Shown in pieces: positions 23,038 through 32,893 of a stretch of 64,000 nucleotides of DNA (position 1 is its first letter; each line of letters begins with the position of its first letter). A program made the position numbers and the translations under genes. The notes under the pieces are model-generated. The model made no database searches and had not been told where the DNA came from. It was given only the letters and a program-made list of their open reading frames with translations. The DNA is taken from NCBI GenBank assembly GCA_905221615.1, contig CAJNDT010000313.1, positions 1,240,001-1,304,000 on the forward strand, read 5' to 3'. Source of the DNA: Symbiodinium sp. CCMP2592. Its lineage: Eukaryota; Sar; Dinophyceae; Suessiales; Symbiodiniaceae.

Positions 23038-25338
23038 ATGTCGGACAGCGACGCTACCCTGGCGCCGACCACGCCAGATGGCGCAGCAGCTACAGCCGTC
23101 GACTGCGCTACAGTGGTTGGGGATTCCCCGCCCCCGCTAAGTGGGTCGTGTCCTACCGAGGTGCCCACGCTAGGGGGGGACGACACCGCGGGGGCTCCCT
23201 CCGGGGAGGTACCCTCGTGGGTCCCGCAGACCCCAGCTAGTGACCCTCAGCCCGAGGAGACGGGGCTGCTCTTCGAGGGTTGGGAGATGGAGGCAGAGCT
23301 AGAGGCGCAGGCTACGGTCCAGCAGGAACGTAGGCGCACGCTAGACAGGGCCTACCGGCATCTCACCAGCCAGGGGTTTGGGGTCTTGGAGCTAGCGGTG
23401 GTGGACCTGGACGACGCAGAGGACGTTGCCAAGCAGCTAGCACGAGAGCTAGGTATCCCATACCAGCCGTGGCTATGGGATGGCGTTTACTGCTGGCTAC
23501 AGGAAGCACGGCAGGAAGCTACGGTCTATCAGAGGGTGCACGGCTACTTCCAGGACGATATCACCTGGAGAGCCCGGATGCCGCCGCTACCGACCCCAAG
23601 GGAAGAGGTCGAAGAGGCGGTGCTTCAGCCACCGGCGCCGCTAAGACCTCCTCCCGGGGAGCGGAACCGAAAGACGCTACAGCCCAGCACGATCAGTGCG
23701 GCTAGAGAGGAGCGACTGCTAGACGTTTGGGCGAGGAAGCTCCGTGAGGAGCTGCTAGAGATACATGCCCCGGTTCTCGCTAAGCTGCACGGGAGCCTGG
23801 ACCCCGCGAGGGCAGCTATGTTGCTTCCCGGGAAGACCCGGGCTTCCACTTTGAAGCGCTACCTGAGCTACTACAGGCAGTGGCGCCAATGGCTCCACGC
23901 AGCTAAGCTCAGGCCGCCTCCGGGCACCGCCGCGGACCTGGTGGATTACCTCCTCGCTAGGAGTGATGAACCCTGCGGCCGGTCAGTCCCTGAAGCTATT
24001 CTTAAGGCTATCTCTTGGGTGGAGAAGGTGGCCGACTTCCCGGTGGAGCTACGGACCACCTTTGGTCGCCTGGTTTGGGCCGCTAAGGATAGCATAGTGG
24101 AGCAGCTAGCGGAGGGCGCCCCCCTGATCAAGAGAGCGCCCCGCTACCCTGTCTACATGCTGGTGCAGCTAGAGCTCGTGATCATCAACCCCGCCCTGGC
24201 GGCAGGCTGGCGGATCTGGGCCTGGGCTAAGTTGGTCAAGGTTTGGGCCACGCTAAGATGGTCGGACCTCCAGGCTATCTTGCCGGCCGAGCTAGTGATG
24301 GTGGAGGGGCGACTCACCACCATCCTCCGGAAGACCAAGACGTCCGGCGCTACGAGGAGGGTCAAGGAGCTACCGGTCGTGGTGTCCGAGCACGCCTTTC
24401 TGGTCGCTAAGAGCTGGCTGGTGACCGGCTTCGACCTCCTCAAGGCCCACGCTAACTACGCCCGGGACTACCTCATGCCGCGGCTGGGCCGGGCGGGGCA
24501 GCTAGAGAAGAAGATGGCTACCTATGCGGACGCTATGGTGGCAACCGCGGGGCTGCTGGCTATCATGGGCTACCCGCGGGAGGTCCAGGGCTATTGGACG
24601 GAGCACAGTGAGCGCTCAGTGCTACCAACAGGGTTGGCGCTAAAGGAAATCCCCCCGCAAGATAAGGATCTGCTAGGGCGTTGGAAACCCGAGGGGTCCG
24701 ACGTGTACGCTAGATCCTTTGCGGGTCGGGTGTCCCGTCTCCAAGCTCTCTTCGCTAAGACAGCTAGGGGGGACGACCGCTACGAGGCGCTCGACGAGCG
24801 CGAAATCGCCGCGGATCTGGAGCCCTGGCTGGAAGAGAGGGCCAAGCTAACCCACAGCCAGGCTATCCACATGGCGGCGAGGCTGCGGAAGATCTGGATG
24901 GAGGGCCTGCTAGGAGTCCCGACAGAGGCGGAAGAGCTAGAAGTTCCCGAGGGGCCCGAAGAGCCAGTGGAACCGCTAGTGCCCGGGAGTAGCTCCGAGG
25001 CCTCTGCAGAGGTCGTGGAACGGCCCGCTAAGAAGCAGGCCAGGGTTCCCGACCGCAGCCAGGGCAGCTATGTAATCGTAGAGGTCCCGGGTGCCATTTT
25101 CCGCCTGCACAAGGCGGGCGCTACAGGTTGCTGGATGGGAAAGCGACGGGCTTTCCGCAACGCTAGGGTTTTTGATTCGGTTCCGGAGCCGCATGAGTAC
25201 ACACATGTGTGCAAGCTATGCTGGCCGAACCAGGGGGCTATCTCCGAAGGGGACGCTAGCGAAGGATCGCTCGCTAACTCGGAAGATGACGAGGCCCCGG
25301 AGGATCACGCAACGGGGTCCGCTAGCAGTCATCCTTGA
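23038..25338 (+). CDS. Tyrosine recombinase of the YR retroelement, 766 aa
   Basis: ATG at 23038 (GCCATGTCG). The N-terminal 190 residues are variable. From about residue 260 an SAM-like/core-binding segment (TRASTLKRYLSYYRQWRQWL) precedes the catalytic domain. The full catalytic set can be seen: R407 in ATLRWSDL, K432 or K434 in LRKTKTSG, H523 and R526 in TEHSERS, W549 in LGRWKPEG, and nucleophile Y557 in SDVYARSF. In DIRS/Ngaro/PAT elements this enzyme integrates a circular cDNA. The C-terminus (about residues 640-766) is acidic with a Cys-containing patch (THVCKLCWPN). The frame is intact and long for a YR. In such elements the recombinase usually comes last; here it comes first. Leu is often written CTA, because GCTA is so frequent. 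Confidence 0.9.
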   Translation: MSDSDATLAPTTPDGAAATAVDCATVVGDSPPPLSGSCPTEVPTLGGDDTAGAPSGEVPSWVPQTPASDPQPEETGLLFEGWEMEAELEAQATVQQERRRTLDRAYRHLTSQGFGVLELAVVDLDDAEDVAKQLARELGIPYQPWLWDGVYCWLQEARQEATVYQRVHGYFQDDITWRARMPPLPTPREEVEEAVLQPPAPLRPPPGERNRKTLQPSTISAAREERLLDVWARKLREELLEIHAPVLAKLHGSLDPARAAMLLPGKTRASTLKRYLSYYRQWRQWLHAAKLRPPPGTAADLVDYLLARSDEPCGRSVPEAILKAISWVEKVADFPVELRTTFGRLVWAAKDSIVEQLAEGAPLIKRAPRYPVYMLVQLELVIINPALAAGWRIWAWAKLVKVWATLRWSDLQAILPAELVMVEGRLTTILRKTKTSGATRRVKELPVVVSEHAFLVAKSWLVTGFDLLKAHANYARDYLMPRLGRAGQLEKKMATYADAMVATAGLLAIMGYPREVQGYWTEHSERSVLPTGLALKEIPPQDKDLLGRWKPEGSDVYARSFAGRVSRLQALFAKTARGDDRYEALDEREIAADLEPWLEERAKLTHSQAIHMAARLRKIWMEGLLGVPTEAEELEVPEGPEEPVEPLVPGSSSEASAEVVERPAKKQARVPDRSQGSYVIVEVPGAIFRLHKAGATGCWMGKRRAFRNARVFDSVPEPHEYTHVCKLCWPNQGAISEGDASEGSLANSEDDEAPEDHATGSASSHP

Positions 25339-25491
25339 GCGCAGGGCGTGCTAAGCCGCCGAACTCGCACTCGCACTGAGGCTAGAAAGGCTGCTAGGTC
25401 GGCACCCTCTTTTCCTTTCCCCTCTGTCTCCCTCTCTCTCTCTCTCTTCCCTCCCTTGCGAAACGCCGCTAGTTTTTAAAGGGGGTGTGCT

Positions 25492-25555
<64 letters not shown>

Positions 25556-25970
25556 GGGGAGAAAGAAGAGAGTGGAGGGAACCACGTTCTTGCTACATGT
25601 CACTTGCTGTGTTGCTTGTGTTGTGCTTTCGTGTTCCGCTAGTGCGCTGTAGGAGGAGCAAGGAGCGAAGGCAGGCGCTAGGAAACCGGGGCCGGGGGAC
25701 CCCTTCGCTGGCCACCCAGGGAACACAGGAGCTAGGAGAGGAGCCAGTGTCTGCGCTAGGTCCGTCCTGCAGGAAGGAGCTAAGGAGCGGAGGAAGGCGC
25801 TACGAAACGTGCGGGTTTGGACCCCGCTAGGCAACAGGGCAACAAAGGAGCTAGGCGCAGGAGCCAGTGACTGTGCTAAACCTCTCTCCACGCTAGCCCT
25901 CGGCTTCGCTACCCTAAGGTAGCTAGATTTTCGATAGTCGTTTCACCTGATCCGCGCCGTGGGCGCCGCT
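25339..25970 (+). other. Spacer between recombinase and Gag-like ORF, with a 62-nt poly-G
   Basis: No convincing gene. It contains a CT-rich tract, the G run at 25493-25554, and GCTA motifs at the usual density. Confidence 0.6.
25493..25554 (+). repeat. 62-nt poly-G homopolymer
   Basis: An uninterrupted run of 62 G inside the YR element. A poly-C of exactly the same length occurs at 61687-61748. Confidence 0.95.
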
Positions 25971-27620
25971 ATGGGTGGCAAAGGAAAGGATGCCACTGCT
26001 ACAACGCCTAAGGGCGCGGGGCCACCAGGTGGTCCAGCTACGGCAGAACAGCCCGCTAGTGGAGACTACCTTCCGGAGACCCTCCGCGGTCTTCGGAAGG
26101 CGCTAAGGTTTCGGCCTTCAGAGTGCACGGATGGGCTGCACCGCTATCTCGACAAGCCTCTGCTACAGGAGCTGATCGCTATGTCGCAGGAGGCGATCGA
26201 GAGGCTAGACAAGGAGTCCCCGCCACGAAAGTGGATAGGGGCCGGGCTACGCCAGCAGAGCCCCGCTAACCTGATGGAGCGGCGGGTTCTGTCCGCTACC
26301 AGCTGGGCCGACTTGTCCCAAGAGGACATCGCTAGCCTGGACGAAGCTATGTCTGCGGGCCTCACGCAAAGGTTCGCCGCTACAGAGGCCGCCGCTGCAG
26401 CGACAAAGGCCCAGCTAGACCAGCTTGCTGCTGCTAATGCAGCCGCTAGCGCTGCTAAGGCCAAGGCCCGCAGAGACGCGGAGGCCGCAGCCGCTAAGGA
26501 GAAGGCCGAGCACGACCAGAGGGTCGCAGCGGCCGCGCTAGCAGAGAAGCGGAAGGAAGCCGCGGAGCGGCTCGCTAAAGAGGAACAGGCTGCCGAGCTG
26601 GAGTACCAGCAGGCGGTGGCCGCTAGCAAAGCCTCCCTGCAGGCCGCAGAGGAGGCCGCTACCACAGATGCAACAGCTACCGGCAGTGCTGACCCGGCGC
26701 CGGTGGCCGCTACTGCCGCCGACACTGCGGCACCCGCTAGCATGGACCCGACGCCGGCAGAGTCGGCCGCTAGAAGGTTCATGGAGATGGGGCCGAGAGC
26801 CGCTAGCCCCTCGCCCCCTCGCGCTACCAGCCCGGGCCGGAGCCGAGGCAAGGGCGCTAAGGGCAGGCCGGCCGAGGGCAAAGACGGCAAGGGCCAGCCG
26901 CCCGCTACGATCAATGTGTTCGACTACACGTGGGGCACGCTATTCGAGGACCCCGACCGCTACCTGGAGTTGCTACGCCGCGAACTCCAGCAGGATCGCG
27001 CTATCCAGCAAGCGGGGGGCATGCCCGACAATGTCCGGGCCGCTAAGGGCACGCCAGTGAGCGTCGCGCTAAAGGGGAGAGCGCGGCCCCCTCCGGGGGC
27101 CCACGCTAACAGTCTCCCCAGAGGGGAGAGCTACTGGTACCTCGAGCTCTCGTGGTCCGCTATTGACCGCGATCTGTGGCCGCTAGGTTCCTGGGACCAG
27201 CGCTTCGAGAAGGGGAAGGGCAGGGGACCCAACCCCCGCTATGGCAAAGGCTATGATGGCACGCTAGTCAAGGGTGCTATCCACCACGGGGAGCACCTGT
27301 ACTCGCTAGGGAGGGAGGACGTGGCACTGATGTGTCGCTACACGCACCCTCCCGCTAACACGCCCCAAGGGGAGCGCGCTAGCGAGCTACTTTCCATGCT
27401 GCTACCTAGCTGCTATACGCAGTACCAGCCGAATCGCTGCCGCTACTCCCTTGGCCACTGGGACGCTAACGCCTGTATTTTCAGGTGCGCTACGACCTGC
27501 GAGGTCTGTTCGCTAAGAGCCTGTAACAGGCGGATGTGGTTTAAGTGTGACGACCACGCTACTCACTGTTGTGATGGGTGCAAGCAGTGGAGCCGCGGGG
27601 AGGATTGGGGCGGCCGCTAA
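25971..27620 (+). CDS. Alanine-rich coiled-coil, Cys-rich-tail protein (Gag-like) of the YR element
   Basis: The first in-frame ATG is 25971. Residues about 120-230 form a long A/E/K/Q-rich coiled coil (AAAKEKAEHDQRVAAAALAE). A P/S/T-rich linker with basic GKGAKGRPAEGKDGKG follows, then a globular segment (INVFDYTWGTLFEDPDRYLE). The C-terminal end is rich in Cys and His (CATTCEVCSLRACNRR, HATHCCDGCKQW). I do not know the family. Its position, coil, basic patch and metal-binding-like tail suggest a structural or nucleic-acid-binding role like Gag. The frame is intact. A P/S/T plus coil protein of this kind could also be an accessory factor. Confidence 0.6.
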   Translation: MGGKGKDATATTPKGAGPPGGPATAEQPASGDYLPETLRGLRKALRFRPSECTDGLHRYLDKPLLQELIAMSQEAIERLDKESPPRKWIGAGLRQQSPANLMERRVLSATSWADLSQEDIASLDEAMSAGLTQRFAATEAAAAATKAQLDQLAAANAAASAAKAKARRDAEAAAAKEKAEHDQRVAAAALAEKRKEAAERLAKEEQAAELEYQQAVAASKASLQAAEEAATTDATATGSADPAPVAATAADTAAPASMDPTPAESAARRFMEMGPRAASPSPPRATSPGRSRGKGAKGRPAEGKDGKGQPPATINVFDYTWGTLFEDPDRYLELLRRELQQDRAIQQAGGMPDNVRAAKGTPVSVALKGRARPPPGAHANSLPRGESYWYLELSWSAIDRDLWPLGSWDQRFEKGKGRGPNPRYGKGYDGTLVKGAIHHGEHLYSLGREDVALMCRYTHPPANTPQGERASELLSMLLPSCYTQYQPNRCRYSLGHWDANACIFRCATTCEVCSLRACNRRMWFKCDDHATHCCDGCKQWSRGEDWGGR

Positions 27621-28045
27621 AACAGGCAGCCCCCTGCCTCGCTACAGGCCCCGGCCTCGCTACTTGCACCCGCTACTTTTGTCTTGCATGTGGCTACTCT
27701 TGCAGCGCCCTCTGCTGCCGACCGCTAGCCGCAGCAAAAGTCAGGGGCGTCCCTCGCTACAGTTGCCAGTGTGTGCGCGCTACAGTCATGCTACACACAT
27801 GTCGGCAGCCAGAAAGAAGGGACGGCTAGAGCGAGAGAGTGTCGAGAGTCTTGGGGGGGGGCGGGGCCGGGGTCGGTGGTGCTGCTAGGGCCGCTCTCTG
27901 CTGCAGTGACCCCTTTCAGCGAAAGCTATCGACCGGCACTCCCAGACACACTCTCACGCTAGGAGCTTTTCCCCAATGTGCTAGCAGGAATTTTTCTTTT
28001 CACATTTTTCCTTAGGGTAGCGTAGGGCCCGTCGTGCCGGCTACC
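27621..28045 (+). other. Non-coding spacer densely marked with GCTA
   Basis: No gene. In 27601-27980 I count 14 GCTA by hand, at 27616, 27641, 27659, 27672, 27693, 27724, 27756, 27779, 27790, 27825, 27884, 27925, 27958 and 27980. The signal therefore does not depend on coding. Confidence 0.8.
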
Positions 28046-29263
28046 ATGGCAGAGGCTCTGGCGAAGAAGCTAGCCCTCGGAAGCAGCGAGCTTCGTTTCC
28101 TGCTAGTGCAACATAAAGTCTCGGATGCTATCCAATCCGAGCTCTTTTCCAACGGTATTGATACCGTCGCTAAGTTCGCAGCCTCGGCAACAGATGAGGC
28201 GGACCTCAAGAAGATGCTAAAGGACAGCTTTGCAATTGAGCCGTCCACCTCGCTCGCTAGCCGCGCTCAGGCCGCGGGGGTCACCATCGCATGGCGGACC
28301 GCTAATTCCCGCTCCGAGCGGCAAGCGGAGGCGGAGGCTACACACGAGGTCCGGGATTGGGCGAAGCCCATCCCCGCTACGGATTACATGGCCATGCGCC
28401 AGGCCTTCACAGCTAAGTTCGGAGACCTGGAGGACAAGCAAACTCCCGCTAAGGAGTACATCGAGAAGAAGCTAGGTGAGCTCGAATCTGGCGAGTTCCG
28501 AGCGGAGCCGCTAACCGAGGTCATCAGCCGGGACGAGTGGGATCCTGACACGCTACTGCCCGTCTGGAACGGCAATGGCACGCTATCCATGAAGAAGGGC
28601 GGAGCTAGGGCCCCCATGCCCTCTGGGCCGGAGCAGCTACGGCTGCGGCTCACGGTCCTCCAGAACACGCTAATTATGATGCAGCTAAAACACCCCAATC
28701 GAGAGGAGCTAAAGGATGTCAACATGGCCCTCTTCGAGCGCTACAAAGACTATCTCCTCGGAGACTATTGCTATGGTCTCCGGTCCAGTGCCGACTCGGG
28801 GTCGCTAGTGCCCCCGTGGACCTTGGTCCTCAGCTACGAGCACGCTATCAGGAAGCACGCCTACAAGGTCATGGCCACAGCTGGCTACTCCTTCGGTGCT
28901 GCGCTAGTCCTGGCCTACAAGGACGCTAGCGTCAAGGAGCGGCACTTCACGACGCCGCTAGCCCTCCATGCCAAGCGGCCGCAGCCCTGGACCTCCACAG
29001 AGGACCGGCCCGCTAAGACCCCCAAGGGGAAGGGCAAAGGCAAAGACGGCCCCCCCAAAGGGGGCAAAGCTAAGAAACGCTTGGGTGCCGATCGCACCCC
29101 GCAGGGGAAGCCCATCTGCTTCCGCTACAATGCTAAGGGATGCAAGAATGGCAGCAAGTGCCACTTCGAGCACGTTTGCTCGCTATGCTTCGGCAAGCAC
29201 CCAGCTACCAAGTGCCCGAGCAAGCAGACCGACGCAGCTAAGGAGGACAAGCCCTCCAACTGA
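28046..29263 (+). CDS. Gag-like protein with CCCH zinc finger and zinc knuckle (YR element)
   Basis: ATG at 28046 (ACCATGG). About 400 residues. The middle resembles a Gag/nucleocapsid organisation: helical segments, then NREELKDVNMALFERYKDYL. A basic linker follows (KTPKGKGKGKDGPPKGGK), then CFRYNAKGCKNGSKCHFEH, a C-x7-C-x5-C-x3-H finger, and CSLCFGKHPATKC, a knuckle. Such fingers bind single-stranded nucleic acid, so packaging or chaperoning of element RNA is likely. The frame ends with TGA at 29261-29263, but the same frame continues open into the methyltransferase. The context TGA-C is one in which readthrough is known to be favoured, so a fused product is possible. Confidence 0.75.
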   Translation: MAEALAKKLALGSSELRFLLVQHKVSDAIQSELFSNGIDTVAKFAASATDEADLKKMLKDSFAIEPSTSLASRAQAAGVTIAWRTANSRSERQAEAEATHEVRDWAKPIPATDYMAMRQAFTAKFGDLEDKQTPAKEYIEKKLGELESGEFRAEPLTEVISRDEWDPDTLLPVWNGNGTLSMKKGGARAPMPSGPEQLRLRLTVLQNTLIMMQLKHPNREELKDVNMALFERYKDYLLGDYCYGLRSSADSGSLVPPWTLVLSYEHAIRKHAYKVMATAGYSFGAALVLAYKDASVKERHFTTPLALHAKRPQPWTSTEDRPAKTPKGKGKGKDGPPKGGKAKKRLGADRTPQGKPICFRYNAKGCKNGSKCHFEHVCSLCFGKHPATKCPSKQTDAAKEDKPSN

Positions 29264-30151
29264 CCCGCTACGGCGGCTGCGCCCTCAGTGCCTGTGACCC
29301 CCCCCGGGGGGGATGCTACGCCAGACTCACCGGCCGCTACGCCAGCAACGCCGGCCGCTACGCCGACAAAGCCGCTACGGGTGCTGTACCTCTTCTCAGG
29401 TACCTCACGCCGGCTAGATGTGGCGCACTGCCTGCACCAGCTAGCAGCAGAGCTCGGGAAGGATGTGCGGGTCGAATGTGTCGACCTGCTACGGCACGCT
29501 AAATACGACCTCAGCCATCCCAAGATCCGGCAAAGCTACCTGGACCGGATCGCTAGCAAAGAGTTCCATGCCGTGGTTCTCTCCCCGCCATGTGCTAGTT
29601 TCTCCAGAGCGCCTTGGGCTAACTTCCAAGGGCCCCGCCCAGTGCGCAGCTACGAGTTTCCCCGAGGCCTGGAGACGCTAACACCTGCAGAGCGCGATCG
29701 AGCTATACTAGGCAACATTTTTGCGGATTTCAGCTTTGAGGTCGCTAATCTCGTGGCCGATGGTGCAGCTACCTTCCTGGCCATGGAACAGCCCGAGGAC
29801 CTTGGTGCCCTCGCTAAGGGCCCGCGCAAAGGGGCACGGCCGGCCTCTATGTGGCAGTGGCCGCCGCTAGCCACCCTTCTGGAAAAGGGGCTACGGACCG
29901 TGGCCTTCCACCAGGCTAGTTTTGGTACGCCATACGCTAAGCCTACACGGCTACTCCTGAAGTGTTCTTCCGCTATGCCAGACTTTGTGCACGAAGGCCT
30001 GCCGTGCTATGACAAAAAGGGCTGCTACACAGGACCGCTGCCTTCTGCTGCTACCTTGGGTCGCATGTTCAAACGCACCGCTAAGGGCCCCTTCAAGACC
30101 TCAGGTTCTGAGAAGTGGCCCGCTAGATGTGCCAGTGGCTGGCTACCCTAA
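29264..30151 (+). CDS. Cytosine-C5 methyltransferase-like protein of the YR element
   Basis: In the same frame as the preceding ORF, separated only by the TGA at 29261-29263; there is no ATG before the domain, which supports expression as a fusion. Motif I-like: LRVLYLFSGTSRRLD. Motif IV-like: AVVLSPPCASFSRAPW, with the P-P-C nucleophile region. Motif VI-like: LAMEQPEDLG, with the E of E-N-V. Late motif: FGTPYAKPTRLLLKC. The chain closes with GCYTGPLPSAATLG. Capture of cytosine methyltransferases by retrotransposons has been reported in dinoflagellates; whether this lineage is the same I cannot tell. DIRS elements often carry a different, adenine-type, methyltransferase domain. Motif I has lost the second Gly, so activity is uncertain. 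It could mark element DNA or counter host silencing. Confidence 0.7.
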   Translation, partial: PATAAAPSVPVTPPGGDATPDSPAATPATPAATPTKPLRVLYLFSGTSRRLDVAHCLHQLAAELGKDVRVECVDLLRHAKYDLSHPKIRQSYLDRIASKEFHAVVLSPPCASFSRAPWANFQGPRPVRSYEFPRGLETLTPAERDRAILGNIFADFSFEVANLVADGAATFLAMEQPEDLGALAKGPRKGARPASMWQWPPLATLLEKGLRTVAFHQASFGTPYAKPTRLLLKCSSAMPDFVHEGLPCYDKKGCYTGPLPSAATLGRMFKRTAKGPFKTSGSEKWPARCASGWLP

Positions 30152-30318
30152 TTCTGGACTCCTGCCAGCACCCTGCTACCGCTGCCCAGGGGGAGGGGGG
30201 TGGCGCTAGGCCGGAGTGCCCGCTACCCGAGACCTTCCCGACCTGTGAGCCGGAGGGTCCGCGAGTGCTAGGGGGTTCAGGACCACCAAGGACCTAGGTG
30301 GCAACAAGAGCTACCACG

Positions 30319-32448
30319 ATGGTGGGGGCCTCTGCTCCCCAGGACGCTGGCCCCGCTACCCGCAGCTATGCCGATGGTCCCAACTGGAACTGGCTACGGG
30401 AGAAGATGATGGAGGCGATCCTCGCTAAGGTGGGTTCGGAGGCGGAGCTAGAGAAGGAAGCCTTCCGAATGGCGGCCGGAGGGGCCAAGGGCTGTGCCCT
30501 GGCTAGCTCCGAAGACCTCCAGGAGCAGCTACGCTTGATCTGGAAAGAGTGGCTGGAAGCTAACGACCTGGGGGACCCGGAGCTGCTGAAGGTGGCACCG
30601 GGGCAACCGCTATACCTCCGCCTCATTCGGGCGCTACTGACCGCGGCCGGCGATCCCGACAGGGACTTCCTCCTCCAGGCCGAGGAGGGGCTACCGGTGG
30701 GGGTGAGAGACCCGCTACCACGCACTCCCCACGTCTTCGAGGAGCAGCTAAAGTGGCCTTTGGAAAACGCTCCTTGGGAGGCGGCGCTAGCCTGGGTCCC
30801 GAACTACTCCTCGGTGGAGGAGTACCGGGAGTTCGCTAGGGAGAAGTTCGAAGAGGACGTGGCGGAGGGCCTCATGGTCAAGATGACGCTAGGCGAGTTC
30901 AAAGCCCGCTATGGCGAGCATCGAGCCATCGCCGCGCTAGCTGTCATCGTCGAGGACGAAGCTAGTGGAAAGAAGAGGATGATCCACGACGCTACTCACG
31001 GGGTCCGGGTCAACCACCGCATCAAGTGCAGGGATAAGATCCCGGGCCCCGGGAGCTAGGGAGAAGAAGCAGCTACTTCGGGAACACATCGACGCTAACG
31101 AGGTGGCTTTCTCCGTGGTGGGCGACATCGCTAAGGCTCACCGACGCTACAAGCATGCTGAAGGAGAGCATGGCTACCTGGGGTGTCAGATCGACACCGA
31201 GGAAGCTACACCGGGGGACCCCGACAGCCAGACGGTTTACGTTAACCTGGTGGGGACCTTCGGGCTATCCTGCGCGAGCTACTGGTGGACCCGCATAGCG
31301 GCGTGTGGGCTTCGGCTCACGTACCACCTGCTAGGGCCATCGTTCCCGCTAGACATGCTCCTCTATGCCGACGACCTCGAGTCCTTGGGCCGGGGGGCTA
31401 GAGGGCGCATGGGGATCCCGCTAAGCTATCTCTTCCTCGCTAGTCTTGGGTACCCCTTCAAGTGGGCCAAGACGAGGGGGGGATTTCGGGTGGAGTGGCT
31501 AGGCATGGAGACGGAGTACTCCACCTGGAGGCTAGGTCTGTCTCAGAAGAGAACCGACTGGCTAGTGGAATGGCTACGGAAGCTAGTCCGGACGGGAAGT
31601 GCGAGGCCCGGCCCTTTGCGCAGGGGCTAGGGCGCCTGGGGTTCGCCTCCATGGCGCTAGACTGGGAGCGCCCCTTCTTGGGACCGCTACACGCCTGGTC
31701 TTCAGCCGTACAAGGGAAGCTGGGGACCCTCACGCTACCCACGATGATTCGCGTCCTCTGTGGCTGGCTAGCAGACCGTTTAGCAGCGGGGGGCCGTCTC
31801 CAGAAGCCGGCCTCGCTATTGGATGGGGCGGCACCGCTCTCCTTTTACACCGACGCTAAGGCCGAGAACGGACGTGCCTGGATTGGGGGCTTCCTCGAGC
31901 TAGTGGACGGCTGCCACGGTCCCTGGTTCTCGCTAGAGGTGAAGAAGGAATGGGCCCCCTGGGCCTTCGCTAAAGGAGACCCGAACAAGGTCATAGCCGC
32001 GCTGGAGCTACTGGCTACTCTGGTTGGTGTGAGGCTCTGGGTACCGGAAGGGGATGCTAAGAAGACCTCCAAGGTGGCCATCCGTGGCTACACTGACAAC
32101 CAGTCCAACGAAGCGCTACTGAAGAAGGCTATGACGACGAAGTTCCCGTCGACCCTGGTGTTGATGGAGCTAGCAGAGGAACTCTCCGCTAAGAACTGTG
32201 AGCTTCAGCTACAGTGGGTCCGCAGGGATCTGAACCAGCTAGCGGACGACCTCACGAACGAGAACTTCGCTAGTTTCTCCCCGGACTTCAGGGTGAACCT
32301 GGAGGGGGGGAAGCTAGAGTGGCGCGTGCTGGGCCGTCTCCTCGAACACTCGGCTAGCTACTTCCAAGAGCTAGGAGTGAGGAAAAGGACCGGAGAGCCG
32401 AAGGCTCCAAGGTTCGCTAAGAAGGCCCGTAAGCTAGGTCCCTGGTAG
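30319..32448 (+). CDS. Reverse transcriptase-RNase H of the YR element, two frameshifts
   Basis: The first ATG in the opening frame is 30319. Part 1 to 31059 includes FKARYGEHRAIAALAVIVED and IHDATHGVRVNHRI. The frame shifts by one within the C/G run at about 31041-31053. It continues FSVVGDIAKAHRRYKH (motif A), VNLVGTFGLSCASYWW (motif B) and MLLYADDLESLG (motif C, both Asp present), to about 31590. There it shifts back near CGGACGGGAAG and reads LGRLGFASMALDWERPFLG, then RNase H: SFYTDAKAENGRAW (Asp), AALELLATLVG (Glu), GYTDNQSNEALL (Asp), VRRDLNQLADDLTN (Asp). All catalytic positions are present. I recall this RT type as very abundant in dinoflagellate genomes. The shifts sit in G/C-rich runs and may be mutations or base-call errors. 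No C-terminal recombinase follows, unlike most DIRS. Confidence 0.8.
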
Positions 32449-32464
32449 CCCTACGGCTGCGCAA

Positions 32465-32650
32465 GGAGATTAGCTAGCCAAAGGCTAGAGTTCTTCTCCG
32501 GGCTAACGCGGGACTTCGCCACAACGCTAAAAAGAGAGAAGTTCGTGTTGTCCGTGCTACTGCGTGAAGCCAGCTAGCTTAAGCTAGGCTTGCTACGTAC
32601 TCCCCGGAGGTGTAGAGGGAGGTGGCGGGAGGATACGCTAGCTAGTGTAC
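32465..32650 (+). repeat. B1 split direct repeat
   Basis: 186 bp, begins GGAGATTAGCTAGCC and ends GCTAGCTAGTGTAC. It differs from B2 at one base (C at 32574, T in B2). Confidence 0.95.
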
Positions 32651-32876
32651 GCACTCGTGCCGAGGGACGAGGTACGACAGTGTATGCTAGCGCCAGTATC
32701 CCTTTGGGAAACATCGAAGGTGTTTCGCTAGAAAACGTCGAAGGGGTTTTCCTCTGAAGCTAAACAGAACGAAGCTGTCTGTTTGCTAGAGTGTCTGCAC
32801 ATGGCCGGTGAAGCAGTGCTACTCCGTGGCCATTGTGCTGAAAGGCCCCCAGCTATTGGGGGGCAAATTTCGAGTG
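32651..32876 (+). repeat. A2 split direct repeat
   Basis: 226 bp, paired with A1. It abuts B1 with no spacer. Confidence 0.95.
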
Positions 32877-32893
32877 CCCACCCAACCCACCCT

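Noticed and set aside
26144..26914. 256-residue minus-strand frame opposite the alanine-rich Gag-like ORF
   Set aside because: It mirrors the Ala-rich codons; the + strand frame is longer and in element order.
31041..31600. RT frameshifts as programmed frameshifting
   Set aside because: Two shifts inside a single enzymatic domain would not be programmed; mutation or base-call error is more likely.
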